DNA of 64,000 bases, from contig CAJVWI010000005.1 of the NCBI GenBank assembly GCA_913009655.1, forward strand, positions 1-64,000, read 5' to 3'. The position numbers and the translations under genes were made by a program. Below, piece by piece: positions 8,422 to 17,496 of the stretch. The notes below the pieces were generated by a model. It did not search any database. It was not told the origin of the DNA and saw only the letters and a program-made list of their open reading frames with translations. This DNA is from an uncultured Cryomorphaceae bacterium (GTDB lineage: Bacteria > Bacteroidota > Bacteroidia > Flavobacteriales > Schleiferiaceae). Within the stretch, counting starts at the first letter, position 1. Each line of letters starts with the position of its first letter.

Positions 8422-8472
8422 CAACATCGTTATTTTGATTTTTTGCATTGATGATAATTAAAAAAAGCAATT

Positions 8473-9444
8473 ATGTTTCGTACAAGAAGACTTAGAAAAA
8501 AAGAGGGGATAAGACGGTTAGTTCAGGAAACTAAATTATCTGTTGATGATTTTATTTATCCCTTGTTTATTGAGGAAGGAAAAAATATTGAAACAGAAAT
8601 TTCATCAATGCCAGGGATTAAAAGATTTTCGATAGACAGAATATCGAAGGAATTAGATGAGTTGGTTGATTTAAAAATATCGTCTGTTCTTTTATTTGGA
8701 ATTCCTGCAAGAAAAGATGAAGAAGGAACCCAGACTTGGAATGAAAATGGTATTATTCAAGAAGCGATTCGTTATATAAAAATACATTATCCTAAACTTT
8801 ACATAATAACGGATGTTTGTTTTTGCGAGTATACCTCACATGGGCACTGTGGTGTTATCATGGATAATGATGTTGATAATGATTCGACATTATTAAATAT
8901 TTCAAAGCAAGTTCTTTCTCATGCAAATGCCGGAGCTGATATGGTAGCTCCATCAGGGATGATGGACGGGTCTATTGAAAATATTCGTCAAACTTTAGAT
9001 AATAATGGATATTCCAATTTGCCAATTATGGGATATTCGGTAAAGTATTCATCATCTTTCTATGGCCCATTTAGAGAGGCTGCAGGGTCAACTCCTGGAT
9101 TTGGGAATAGAAAGACTTATCAAATGGATCCCTCAAATAGGCATGAAGCTCTAAGAGAAGCGAAATACGATAATCAAGAAGGGGCAGACATCTTAATGGT
9201 GAAACCTGCTTTGGCATATCTAGATATTATTCGAGATTTAAAAAACGCTTATGATCTTCCCATAGCTTGTTATAATGTTAGCGGTGAATATTCAATGATA
9301 AAAGCTGCAGCACAAAATGGATGGATTGATGGTGATATGGTAATGATGGAAACTCTCCTTTCGATGAAAAGGGCAGGAGCAGACATTATAATAACATATT
9401 TTGCAAAAGAAGCTGCAAGAATATTAGACTCCAATAATATCTAG
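8473..9444 (+). CDS. hemB: Porphobilinogen synthase (5-aminolevulinate dehydratase)
   Basis: Condenses two 5-aminolevulinate molecules to porphobilinogen. The 323-residue protein has full family length. Both Schiff-base lysines are present: K191 in GYSVKYSS and K244 in [11 protein letters not shown]. The metal site is the cysteine type, C116, C118 and C126 in [14 protein letters not shown], which indicates a zinc-dependent enzyme rather than the aspartate-rich magnesium form. Lies 51 bp after hemCD and 3 bp before hemL in the same operon. Confidence 0.97.
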   Translation: MFRTRRLRKKEGIRRLVQETKLSVDDFIYPLFIEEGKNIETEISSMPGIKRFSIDRISKELDELVDLKISSVLLFGIPARKDEEGTQTWNENGIIQEAIRYIKIHYPKLYIITDVCFCEYTSHGHCGVIMDNDVDNDSTLLNISKQVLSHANAGADMVAPSGMMDGSIENIRQTLDNNGYSNLPIMGYSVKYSSSFYGPFREAAGSTPGFGNRKTYQMDPSNRHEALREAKYDNQEGADILMVKPALAYLDIIRDLKNAYDLPIACYNVSGEYSMIKAAAQNGWIDGDMVMMETLLSMKRAGADIIITYFAKEAARILDSNNI

Positions 9445-9447
9445 GTT

Positions 9448-10740
9448 GTGAACTTTAATAAATCCCAAGAATTATATAAACAAGGCCTTGAGCATCTTGT
9501 AGGAGCAGTTAATTCTCCCGTGAGAGCTTTCTCTTCTGTTGGAGGAAACCCTCTTTTTATTAAAAAGGCAAAAGGAAGTAAAATTATAGATGTTGATGGG
9601 AATAGGTATATCGACTTAGTGCTATCCTATGGGCCAATGATTCTAGGACATCGTCATAGGAAAGTGGAGAGGGCTATTTCAAAATCTTTGAAATATGGTT
9701 ACACATTTGGAGCATCTACTGAGAATGAAATAAAATTAGCAGAGATCGTTTGTAGTGCTTTTCCAGCAATGGATAAGGTAAGGTTTGTGAACTCAGGAAC
9801 GGAAGCTGTAATAAGCGGAATTAGGCTTGCGAGAGCCTTTACAGGGAGAGATAAGATTATCAAATTCTCTGGATGCTATCATGGTCATCAAGATGCCCTT
9901 TTGGTTGCCGCAGGTTCAGGTCTTGCTACACTGAGTCTTCCTGGGAGTAAAGGAGTTCCTGATGCGGCCGTAGAAAATACATTGATATCTACCTACAATA
10001 ATATAGAGAGTGTAAAGGAGCATTTTAAGAAACACAATGATATTGCAGGAGTTATAATAGAGCCTGTAGGAGGAAACATGGGTGTGGTCATTCCTCAGGG
10101 TAGTTTCTTAGAAGAATTGAAGCAATTAACTCTTCAAAACGGTGCTCTTCTTATCGCGGATGAGGTAATGACAGGTTTTCGTTCAAAGTTCGGCGGGGCT
10201 CAAGAATTATTTAATGTCGAAGCAGACATAACATGTTTAGGGAAAGTTATAGGTGGAGGTTTTCCTGTTGGTGCATATGGAGCGAGAAATGAGATAATGG
10301 AAATGGTCGCGCCTTTAGGGGAAATGTATCAAGCGGGAACCCTATCAGGAAATCCCATAGCCATGGCAGCGGGTATATCAACGTTAAATGAGTTGAAAAA
10401 ACAAAATCCGTATGAAACTTTTGAGAAAGTAGCTGGAAAAATTCAATATTTCTTGGAAAATAGCGCAAAAAAATATGGAGTGGAGATTACGGTGAATAGA
10501 TTTGGATCAATGATGAACCCATTCTTTACGTGTGAAAAAGTAACTAATTTTCAAGAAGCTCAGACAACAAATACCGATAAATTCGCAATCTTTTTTTGGG
10601 AGATGATTAGAAATGGTGTCTTTCTTCCTCCATCTCAATTCGAAGCTTGGTTTCTGTCATCTGCATTGACAAAAAGAGATATTAAAAATTTAGAAATAGC
10701 TATAGATAGATCAATGAAAGCAGTATCAAAAAGTATATAA
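9448..10740 (+). CDS. hemL: Glutamate-1-semialdehyde 2,1-aminomutase
   Basis: Converts glutamate-1-semialdehyde to 5-aminolevulinate, completing the C5 entry with HemA. The 430-residue PLP enzyme starts with GTG three bases after the hemB stop; no ATG is available near. The PLP lysine is K266 in [14 protein letters not shown], the aspartate is in [12 protein letters not shown], and NSGTEA (residues 115-120) and YHGHQD are the other cofactor and substrate segments. Stop and the hemE start overlap by one base (TAATG), indicating translational coupling. Confidence 0.97.
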   Translation: MNFNKSQELYKQGLEHLVGAVNSPVRAFSSVGGNPLFIKKAKGSKIIDVDGNRYIDLVLSYGPMILGHRHRKVERAISKSLKYGYTFGASTENEIKLAEIVCSAFPAMDKVRFVNSGTEAVISGIRLARAFTGRDKIIKFSGCYHGHQDALLVAAGSGLATLSLPGSKGVPDAAVENTLISTYNNIESVKEHFKKHNDIAGVIIEPVGGNMGVVIPQGSFLEELKQLTLQNGALLIADEVMTGFRSKFGGAQELFNVEADITCLGKVIGGGFPVGAYGARNEIMEMVAPLGEMYQAGTLSGNPIAMAAGISTLNELKKQNPYETFEKVAGKIQYFLENSAKKYGVEITVNRFGSMMNPFFTCEKVTNFQEAQTTNTDKFAIFFWEMIRNGVFLPPSQFEAWFLSSALTKRDIKNLEIAIDRSMKAVSKSI

Positions 10741-11765
10741 TGTTAAAAAACGATTTATTCCTACGTGCCTTAAAAGGTCAAAATGTAGCACGCCCACCAG
10801 TATGGATGATGCGCCAGGCAGGAAGGTACTTGCCTGAATTCATGGAAATCAAAAAAAAATATGATTTTTTCACAAGATGCAGGACACCAGAACTAGCATC
10901 TGAAATCACGATTCAGCCCATTCGTAGGTTCGGCATGGATGCAGCTGTATTATTTTCGGATATTTTAGTTATTCCGCAAGCTATGAATGTTGAGGTTCAA
11001 ATGAAGCCTGATTTTGGTCCTTATTTACCTAAACCTATAAGGACTCAAAGGGATGTTGATAATGTTATAGTCCCAGATATTCATTCAGAATTGAATTATG
11101 TTTATCAAGCTATACAAGCGTCAAAAGAAAAGTTAGACAATGAGATTCCATTGATAGGTTTTGCAGGATCTCCATGGACACTTTTATGCTATATGGTTCA
11201 AGGACAAGGGTCAAAGACTTTCGATAAAGCCAAAGAGTTTTGTTTTACAAACCCTTCTGGCGCCCATGAGCTACTCCAAAAATTAACGGATACGACAATT
11301 GAATACTTGAAAGCAAAGATAAATGCAGGAGTTGATGCTGTTCAGATTTTTGACTCATGGGGAGGGTTACTATCCCCAACAGATTATCAGGAGTTTTCGT
11401 GGAAGTATATTCAGCAAATTATTGATGCAGTAAAAAATCATGCTCCCATAATTGTTTTTGGAAAAGGGTGCTGGTTTGCACTAGGAGAAATGTCGAAGTC
11501 TGGAGCCTCTGCGTTAGGTGTAGATTGGACATGCTCAGCGAGAAATGCAAGATATCTATCTGGCGGTAATATCACATTACAGGGAAATCTTGATCCTTCG
11601 AGGTTATTTTCTTCTCCATCTGATATAAAAAAAATGGTAAATGAAATGATTAACGATTTTGGAAAAGACAAATATATTGTGAATCTTGGACATGGAATTT
11701 TACCGAATATCCCATTGGATAATGTTAAAGCATTTATTGACGCTGTTAAAGAATATAAAAGCTAA
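10740..11765 (+). CDS. hemE: Uroporphyrinogen decarboxylase
   Basis: Removes four carboxyl groups from uroporphyrinogen III to give coproporphyrinogen III. The 341-residue protein has the two signatures [16 protein letters not shown] near the N-terminus (active-site arginine) and [16 protein letters not shown] in the middle, plus the catalytic aspartate region [11 protein letters not shown] and the terminal LGHGILP. It shares one base with the end of hemL. Confidence 0.97.
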   Translation: MLKNDLFLRALKGQNVARPPVWMMRQAGRYLPEFMEIKKKYDFFTRCRTPELASEITIQPIRRFGMDAAVLFSDILVIPQAMNVEVQMKPDFGPYLPKPIRTQRDVDNVIVPDIHSELNYVYQAIQASKEKLDNEIPLIGFAGSPWTLLCYMVQGQGSKTFDKAKEFCFTNPSGAHELLQKLTDTTIEYLKAKINAGVDAVQIFDSWGGLLSPTDYQEFSWKYIQQIIDAVKNHAPIIVFGKGCWFALGEMSKSGASALGVDWTCSARNARYLSGGNITLQGNLDPSRLFSSPSDIKKMVNEMINDFGKDKYIVNLGHGILPNIPLDNVKAFIDAVKEYKS

Positions 11766-11787
11766 AATTGATTTTTTACTTTGAGCT

Positions 11788-12693
11788 ATGAAAACTCAGT
11801 TTCATAATTATATTATTGAATTACAAGACCACATATCTTCTAAACTTGAGGAAGTAGATGGAAAAGGTCAATTTCATGAAGATTCATGGGAAAGGCCTGG
11901 CGGAGGTGGAGGAAGAACACGCGTACTAGAAGATGGTGATGTTTTTGAAAAAGCTGGAGTAAATATCTCTGCAATTAATGGCTCTTTACCGGAGGCTTTA
12001 AAGAAGCAATTTAAAGTTGAGGAAGGAGATTTCTTTGCCTGTGGACTGAGTATAGTGATTCATCCAAAGAACCCCTTTGCGCCGACAGTTCACGCAAATT
12101 GGAGATATTTTGAAATGTACAATACTGAAGGTGAAATTATCAGTCAATGGTTTGGAGGTGGACAGGATCTAACGCCATATTATTTTTTTAAGGATGATGT
12201 CATCCATTTTCATGAAAATTGTAAGAAAGTATGCGATAAACACAGTTCAGATTTTTACAATGAATTTAAAAAGTCCTGCGATGAATACTTTTGGAATACT
12301 CATCGAAATGAGTTAAGGGGGGTAGGAGGTCTATTCTTTGACTATTTAAAAGAAACTAATGAGTTCTCGATTGAAGATAGGTTTAATTTCGTGTGCGAGG
12401 TTGGAAATAATTTTTTAGAGAGTTATCTACCAATTCTAAAGATCAGGAAGCACACTTCGTTTTCTAAAGAAAATAGATTGTGGCAAGAGATTCGAAGAGG
12501 CCGTTATGTCGAATTCAATTTGGTTCATGATCGGGGAACGTTATTCGGTTTAAAAACCAACGGTAGAATTGAAAGCATACTCATGAGTCTTCCTCCGAAG
12601 GTTCAGTGGAGGTATGACTACTCCCCAGAAATAGGAAGTAAAGAGGCAGAGTTATTGGATATTCTATCAAAGCCAATAAATTGGTTAGAATAA
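11788..12693 (+). CDS. hemF: Oxygen-dependent coproporphyrinogen III oxidase
   Basis: Aerobic oxidative decarboxylation of coproporphyrinogen III to protoporphyrinogen IX, using O2. The 301-residue protein shows the family blocks GGGGGRTRVLEDGDVFEKAGVN, PFAPTVHANWRYFE, WFGGGQDLTPYY, HRNELRGVGGLFFDY and RRGRYVEFNLVHDRGT. It is the last gene of the operon, 22 bp after hemE. Only this O2-using form is present in the window (no hemN), consistent with an aerobic organism. No clear terminator follows; about 200 bp of apparently non-coding sequence does. Confidence 0.97.
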   Translation: MKTQFHNYIIELQDHISSKLEEVDGKGQFHEDSWERPGGGGGRTRVLEDGDVFEKAGVNISAINGSLPEALKKQFKVEEGDFFACGLSIVIHPKNPFAPTVHANWRYFEMYNTEGEIISQWFGGGQDLTPYYFFKDDVIHFHENCKKVCDKHSSDFYNEFKKSCDEYFWNTHRNELRGVGGLFFDYLKETNEFSIEDRFNFVCEVGNNFLESYLPILKIRKHTSFSKENRLWQEIRRGRYVEFNLVHDRGTLFGLKTNGRIESILMSLPPKVQWRYDYSPEIGSKEAELLDILSKPINWLE

Positions 12694-12893
12694 TGAGCGA
12701 GAAATCTAGTATTTAATAATTACTTTTCAAAAAAGTTTACCCCTAACCTTACAGATAATTAAAATTCGAAATATCTGGAAAAAATCCGATAATCTAGTTG
12801 CGCTCAGTAATAGAGCCGCCCATGGATCCGGGAGATTAAATGGAAGTGAGTCGACGCTTTACTTTATATATTTAACGTTCACAAGAAGAAATT

Positions 12894-13457
12894 ATGAAAA
12901 ATATAATCTTTGTTTTTTTAGTCTTATTTTCATTTCCTATGCAGTCTCAGAATCTTGAAATCATAAATACGAAAAATGCCAAAGGAGTTAATAATTGGAG
13001 GGTTATTAATGATAACGTGATGGGTGGTATATCAAATTCCAAAATATTTCAAAACTCTTCAGGTGAGTTAGTTTTTAAAGGGAGCGTATCACTAGAAAAC
13101 AATGGCGGCTTTGCATCATGCAGATTGGATATTAGTAATGTTGATTTAGTAGGAGTAACTTCATTTCATTTGAGGGTAAAAGGTGACGGGAAGATTTATC
13201 AATTTAGAGTTGGAACGATAAATAATTATGCTAATTATTGTTTTGATTTTGAAACCCAAAAAGACAAATGGATAAATATAAATATCCCCATAGATATATT
13301 GACGCCGAGAATAATGGGCAGGTATTCGCCGCAATCTCCAGAATTTAAAATTGAGATGACTAGGAGGATTGGATTTTTAATTTCAAATAAGCAGCAAGGT
13401 GAATTTAATCTAGAGATAATGTCTGTAAAGGGAAGTAAAACAGATATTAATTTATAA
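12894..13457 (+). CDS. CIA30-domain secreted protein
   Basis: A 187-residue protein: signal peptide (MKNIIFVFLVLFSFPMQSQ, cut near residue 19), then one CIA30 jelly-roll-like domain recognised by WRVINDNVMGGISNS near its start, FKGSVSLENNGGFAS, and the final GFLISNKQQGEF block. Homologues of mitochondrial complex I assembly factor CIA30 occur widely in bacteria as exported or cytosolic proteins; the domain is a carbohydrate-binding-like fold and its role here is unknown. It stands alone, about 200 bp beyond hemF. Confidence 0.82.
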   Translation: MKNIIFVFLVLFSFPMQSQNLEIINTKNAKGVNNWRVINDNVMGGISNSKIFQNSSGELVFKGSVSLENNGGFASCRLDISNVDLVGVTSFHLRVKGDGKIYQFRVGTINNYANYCFDFETQKDKWININIPIDILTPRIMGRYSPQSPEFKIEMTRRIGFLISNKQQGEFNLEIMSVKGSKTDINL

Positions 13458-13507
13458 ACATACCCCCTGTGTAAAAACTCAAAATATTAATCAATAACAC
13501 TTATTTC

Positions 13508-13954
13508 TTGGATATTTATCAAATCTCATTTCTAATTTCCACTATTTGGGTTGGTCCTTTTTGGATTGCTATGTTAGTAAATCCGAAAAAAGAGAAAACT
13601 AAAAATTTACTGAGAGAACCTTTGTTCTTCGTTGGGCCGATAATTTTTTGGTTTATCCTTATGTTTTTAAATCCTCAAGGATTATTGGATTTTTTTAAAT
13701 CTCCATCTGATGCTGCTGGATTTTTAGATGGTCTTGGGGCTCTACTATCAACGAAGGCTGGGGTTTCTGCAACTTGGGCCCATATGGTTGTAGGAGATAT
13801 TTTTGTCACTAGATGGATTTGGACTAAATGCCTTGAGATTAAATGTAATCCATGGGTAATGAGGTCATCAATATTTTTTGGTGTGGTTCTGATGCCCCTT
13901 GGACTTGCAATATTTACAATTGCTAATCTTTTGAAAAGATCAGTTAAGGATTAA
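13508..13954 (+). CDS. ABA4-like (DUF4281) membrane protein
   Basis: A 148-residue, four-helix membrane protein. The central WAHMVVGDIFVTRWIW is the signature of the ABA4/DUF4281 family; plant ABA4 is needed for neoxanthin synthesis, while the bacterial members have no settled function. The open frame has no early ATG: after a stop at 13472-13474 the best start is TTG at 13508, because the first ATG (13571) would remove the first membrane helix. Its presence in a genome with crtZ and a lycopene cyclase (36 kb) fits a carotenoid-related or photoprotective role, but this is inference. Confidence 0.78.
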   Translation: MDIYQISFLISTIWVGPFWIAMLVNPKKEKTKNLLREPLFFVGPIIFWFILMFLNPQGLLDFFKSPSDAAGFLDGLGALLSTKAGVSATWAHMVVGDIFVTRWIWTKCLEIKCNPWVMRSSIFFGVVLMPLGLAIFTIANLLKRSVKD

Positions 13955-14012
13955 GTATGCACTTAACCAAGACCTCAAGAAGTCGCTGATAATAATATAA
14001 TCACTAAATATA

Positions 14013-14462
14013 ATGGGATTTAATATAGTATTGATTGAGCCTGAAATTCCTATGAACACTGGAAATATAGGGCGTTTAAGTCTAGCTTCAGGGTCAGTTT
14101 TACATTTAGTAAAACCCTTTGGCTTTGAGTTAAGCGATTCAAGATTAAAGCGTGCTGGGTTAGATTATTGGCAGTATATTTCCTTGAAAACTTATGAGAG
14201 CATAGAGGAGTTTTTATCAATTAATAGGGGTCAAAAGATGGTTTATCTTACGAGTCATGCAGAAAGGGATCATTATTCTATTGATTACAGTGACAATATG
14301 TTTTTTATTTTTGGAAAGGAGTCCGTGGGTTTGCCTAAAGATATAATCTCAGTCAATAAAGATCAATCTTTTAAAATACCCATATACAGTGACCATATTA
14401 GAAGTTTGAATCTTGCAAATGCTGTAAGTGTAGTTGTTTATGAAGGGTTAAGGCATTTATAG
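14013..14462 (+). CDS. trmL: tRNA (cytidine/uridine 34-2'-O)-methyltransferase
   Basis: Methylates the wobble ribose of tRNA-Leu species with S-adenosylmethionine. The 149-residue protein is a minimal SPOUT enzyme. N-terminal IEPEIPMNTGNIGRL, middle KPFGFELSDSRLKRAGLDYW, and the knot sequence FGKESVGLP with the C-terminal R-SLNLANAVSVVVYE are all diagnostic of TrmL rather than larger SpoU proteins. A single gene 58 bp after the ABA4-like gene. Confidence 0.95.
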   Translation: MGFNIVLIEPEIPMNTGNIGRLSLASGSVLHLVKPFGFELSDSRLKRAGLDYWQYISLKTYESIEEFLSINRGQKMVYLTSHAERDHYSIDYSDNMFFIFGKESVGLPKDIISVNKDQSFKIPIYSDHIRSLNLANAVSVVVYEGLRHL

Positions 14463-14572
14463 AATATTAACTTTGAAATAAGTCACGGGTCAAAATGTCC
14501 TGAAAGAAATTGAAAAAAGGAGTTATTTAATTTGAATAATTATATTTTCACAAATGGTTATTTATTTCCTTT

Positions 14573-14604
14573 TTTGGGTACAATTAATGTTATTCTTATT
14601 TTTG
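14573..14604 (+). promoter_or_regulatory. Bacteroidetes-type promoter
   Basis: TTTG at 14573-14576 and TATTTTTG at 14597-14604 are separated by 20 bp, matching the TTTG/TAnnTTTG consensus of Bacteroidota sigma-ABfr. The ATG of the next gene follows 18 bp later. Confidence 0.65.
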
Positions 14605-14622
14605 ATTCAACAAATTATATAA

Positions 14623-15279
14623 ATGAAGATGAGAAATAGATATACAATTTTTTTAATTGCGCTTTTATTTAGTTTTGGGAGTGCAGCTCAGGAATTTGCA
14701 AAAAACTCTGTGAGTATAAACACATCAGGACCTGTTCAGGCTTTTGGCTTCGCTTGGGGTCATCAGTTGACACCAAAGACTACGTTAACTGTTTTTTATG
14801 GACAGGGAGTTCCAAATTCTATCTCGGATTGGAATTTTGAACCAACAGACGCCGCCGGTGATCCAAATACCGCAAGTTCATTATATGGAATTGAATTTGA
14901 TGCTGAGTTCGGTACAAATAGCTCATGGCAGGGAGTTAATCTAAATTATCGTCCTTTTGATAATTTTGATGCTTTCAGAGTTGTCTTTGGCGGAGGTGTT
15001 GGAAGTTTAGGAGGAACATTAGTAGACCCCGACGGAGCAAGATATCTCGTGCGAGGAGGAGGAACTTTTTCATACCTCGGCCTTGGATATGGTTTAAAGC
15101 CAGTAAAAGGATTTCAATGGGGAGTTGATTTAGGAATTCTCAGAACAGGAACTTTTGAAGTGAATTGGAGTCCTGGAACAAGTAATAGCGCATGGCCACG
15201 AGCGATTGAAATAATGGAACAAAGTAATTCGGGCCATTGGATACCAAATTTACAACTCACCGTCGGTTGGGGTTTTTAA
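14623..15279 (+). CDS. Exported beta-rich protein of unknown function
   Basis: A 218-residue protein with a signal peptide (hydrophobic residues 8-20, cleavage after GSAAQ). The mature part is rich in Gly, aromatic and alternating hydrophobic residues (FGGGVGSLGGTLVD, GGGTFSYLGLGYGLKP) and ends LTVGWGF, with a terminal phenylalanine as in outer-membrane beta-barrels. I take it to be a small barrel-like outer-membrane protein; I do not recognise a named family. It has its own good promoter and is closed by a terminator 22 bp after the stop, so it is a single transcription unit. Confidence 0.7.
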   Translation: MKMRNRYTIFLIALLFSFGSAAQEFAKNSVSINTSGPVQAFGFAWGHQLTPKTTLTVFYGQGVPNSISDWNFEPTDAAGDPNTASSLYGIEFDAEFGTNSSWQGVNLNYRPFDNFDAFRVVFGGGVGSLGGTLVDPDGARYLVRGGGTFSYLGLGYGLKPVKGFQWGVDLGILRTGTFEVNWSPGTSNSAWPRAIEIMEQSNSGHWIPNLQLTVGWGF

Positions 15280-15301
15280 TTTAAAAACAATGGAATTATA
15301 T

Positions 15302-15328
15302 AAAAACCAGGCAATAGCCTGGTTTTTT
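15302..15328. terminator. Bidirectional terminator
   Basis: AAAAACCAGGC and GCCTGGTTTTTTT form an 11-bp stem around AATA, with A's before and T's after, so it can work on both strands. It lies between two convergent genes. Confidence 0.9.
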
Positions 15329-15349
15329 TGTATCAACTTTTTTGATACT

Positions 15350-15733
15350 CTAATCGTTAATATTCTCTTCATACTGAATAAACAAATTAATCCATATTGA
15401 TCGTGACAATCTAAATAAATATGGACTCAAGCAAATTAAAGAGAGTAGGCCTGTAATTAAGTAAAATTCTAATGAAAATTCAGGATAAAAAATCACGAGA
15501 GAAAAATAGACAACTGTTAGCCAGGCTATGGATGTTGCATATGATACATACATAGCCCCATAATAGAATCCCGGTTCTAAACTTAATCCTTGTTGACATT
15601 TGGGACAAGATTCTGGCATATCAAAGTATCCAGCGACTTTATATATTCTTTTTTCAATAAATAAGTCTGAATCATGACATTTTGGACATTTCAAAAAAAG
15701 TATGCTGTAAAGTTTAGAACCTTTATTAAACAT
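15350..15733 (-). CDS. DUF983 membrane protein
   Basis: From the ATG at 15731-15733 a 127-residue protein: a zinc-ribbon-like pair of motifs (CPKCHDS and CPKCQQG, four cysteines), then EPGFYYGAMYVSYATS and two membrane helices, which identify DUF983. Function unknown. The frame is open to an earlier ATG at 15767-15769, adding 12 residues, but that codon directly abuts the T-run of the terminator of the preceding gene, and homologues start close to the KGSKLYSILFLKCP block; I therefore prefer the internal start. Confidence 0.82.
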   Translation of the reverse strand: MFNKGSKLYSILFLKCPKCHDSDLFIEKRIYKVAGYFDMPESCPKCQQGLSLEPGFYYGAMYVSYATSIAWLTVVYFSLVIFYPEFSLEFYLITGLLSLICLSPYLFRLSRSIWINLFIQYEENIND

Positions 15734-15770
15734 ATCAGGTATTAATTTTTTTTCTAAAGTAATGCACATA

Positions 15771-15799
15771 AAAAGGCCACCCAGTTGGGGTGGCCTTTA
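15771..15799 (-). terminator. Terminator of the T9SS hydrolase gene
   Basis: Read leftward, AAAGGCCACCC and GGGTGGCCTTT form a strong GC-rich stem followed by T's (on the plus strand AAAAGGCCACCC..GGTGGCCTTT). It lies 33 bp after the stop codon at 15832. Confidence 0.88.
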
Positions 15800-15831
15800 A
15801 AATAAATAAATTTTAAGGTTTCAGAAATTAA

Positions 15832-17436
15832 TTAATTTCTTACCAGTTTAGAGGTTTTAACTCCTTTGTCTGTTTCAATTCTAACGATGTAAGTTCCTCT
15901 AGCCCAAGATGCTGTTGGAATCTCTGTTTGAGAGCTTTGAATATTTTCCAAAGCGTAAACAGGACGTCCTAATACATCATAAACGCTTACTGAACGTATG
16001 GTAGCTCCTTGACTTGAGATTAAAGAACTGTAGGTCGATGGGTTTGGACTAACTGAGATGTTAAAGTCAGGAAGTTCATCGGCGCCAACAGAGTATCCTA
16101 CAGCGTTCATAGCCTTTCCTACTCTTGGAAGGGTATAAGCCATAATCGTGTCGATATAAGCCATTGATTGAGCTTTGATATTTGGGTTGGTCTCATTAAC
16201 CGTCAAAGGATCGTTTCCATCCCACCAATCCCATGGATTTGAATTAACTCTGAAAGGCATAGCTGGATTTGGAGGAACCATATTGAAAGTGTAAATATTT
16301 TCCTCATTTCCAATATTGTAAGAATTTGAGCGAGCCAGTATTGAATGTGGGTCCATCATCATTGATGATCCTAAAACAGTATTGTTTCCTAAAGTATTGG
16401 CAACTTTGGCAGCAGTATGGCTTCCAGCTACTTCTACAACAGGAAAAAATGCTCCAGCTATTGGAACATTGACCATACCGCGATAATATGGAGCATAGAA
16501 GTCATAGCGGCTATGGAATGAAACCGATGGCGCATCTCCTGCTGAGGTCCATGCAGAATCTGCTAATGCCCCGCCGAGGTTTATTGTAAGATTTACATTG
16601 TCAGGTGCTCCTACAGCATTGGCAATATTTCTTCCAGGTTGTGTAAGGTCAATTATTGGTAATCCAGTTGTTGAATCTGATCCGATAATGGTTGCATATC
16701 CTCCAATGCCATTCCAATCTCCTACAATTGCAGTATCGATATATGGGTCACCAGCACTAACGGTACCCCCATAAATTCCTGGACCTGCTGCTGTGTATTG
16801 AAATTTTGTTGGGTTTGCTACTTCAGCATAATTATCAAGAGTGCTATAAGCTAATGCTATATAACCTCCAGAACCAGAACCGAGAAGGGAAATGAAATTC
16901 GGATCCATTCGCCATGCGTTATTTCCATAGGCTCTTCCACGCAATGAACGTACACACGCTTTAGTGTCTTGGATCGCCCCATATACTGCAGCTAAGTTAG
17001 TTCCACGTCTAAGGTCAAGATTAGTAGAATTGGCTAGCCAACCCACACGATATGACGCAGCAATTGCGACAAATCCTCTCTTAGCAAATCGCATTGCTAT
17101 TTCAACCATTACAGAATCTGTTCTTTCTCCAAGTGGAGATGCTAATCCTTTTGGTAGAAAAGATCCAGTGTGCAGAAGTACCACAACAGGCCTTGCATTT
17201 ACTGCATCTATGCTTGTATCCGGCATGTATACGTCATGAAACTGTGGGATTACTTGAGGCCCTCCAAAGGCCGCTGGAACATACTGACTGAAGTTAATGC
17301 CATATACGACATCTGAAAGTACCGTTATTTCGGAATCTGTAAATACCTCGTCAACATATCGCTCCTGCGCAGTTGCATTTAAATTGATCAAACAAAAAAG
17401 AATGATCAAGTTTTTTAATGAGTATAAGTTTTTCAT
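15832..17436 (-). CDS. Secreted alpha/beta-hydrolase with T9SS sorting domain
   Basis: A 534-residue protein with a signal peptide (cleavage after ATAQ, residue 24), an alpha/beta-hydrolase domain (about 60-440) and a type A sorting domain (about 455-534: VSPNPSTYSS, VYDVLGRPVY, WARGTYIVRIETDKG, final KLVRN). PVVVLLHTGSF (84-93) is the oxyanion-hole strand and LGSGSGGYIAL (185-195) the nucleophile elbow with S189, in the GxSxGG style of carboxylesterases. It should therefore be an esterase carried to the cell surface by T9SS. The next gene upstream is a TonB receptor reading in the same direction 60 bp away; the two may act on the same substrate. Substrate unknown. Confidence 0.85.
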   Translation of the reverse strand: MKNLYSLKNLIILFCLINLNATAQERYVDEVFTDSEITVLSDVVYGINFSQYVPAAFGGPQVIPQFHDVYMPDTSIDAVNARPVVVLLHTGSFLPKGLASPLGERTDSVMVEIAMRFAKRGFVAIAASYRVGWLANSTNLDLRRGTNLAAVYGAIQDTKACVRSLRGRAYGNNAWRMDPNFISLLGSGSGGYIALAYSTLDNYAEVANPTKFQYTAAGPGIYGGTVSAGDPYIDTAIVGDWNGIGGYATIIGSDSTTGLPIIDLTQPGRNIANAVGAPDNVNLTINLGGALADSAWTSAGDAPSVSFHSRYDFYAPYYRGMVNVPIAGAFFPVVEVAGSHTAAKVANTLGNNTVLGSSMMMDPHSILARSNSYNIGNEENIYTFNMVPPNPAMPFRVNSNPWDWWDGNDPLTVNETNPNIKAQSMAYIDTIMAYTLPRVGKAMNAVGYSVGADELPDFNISVSPNPSTYSSLISSQGATIRSVSVYDVLGRPVYALENIQSSQTEIPTASWARGTYIVRIETDKGVKTSKLVRN

Positions 17437-17496
17437 ATTATTTTTTTAATGAATAAGTATCGAAATTAGTCTTTTAATTTTTTAATCCTCTTAGAA

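Noticed and set aside
13950-13967. TTAAGT-ATGC-ACTTAA inverted repeat after the ABA4-like gene
   Set aside because: Weak AT stem without a T-run; not a credible terminator.
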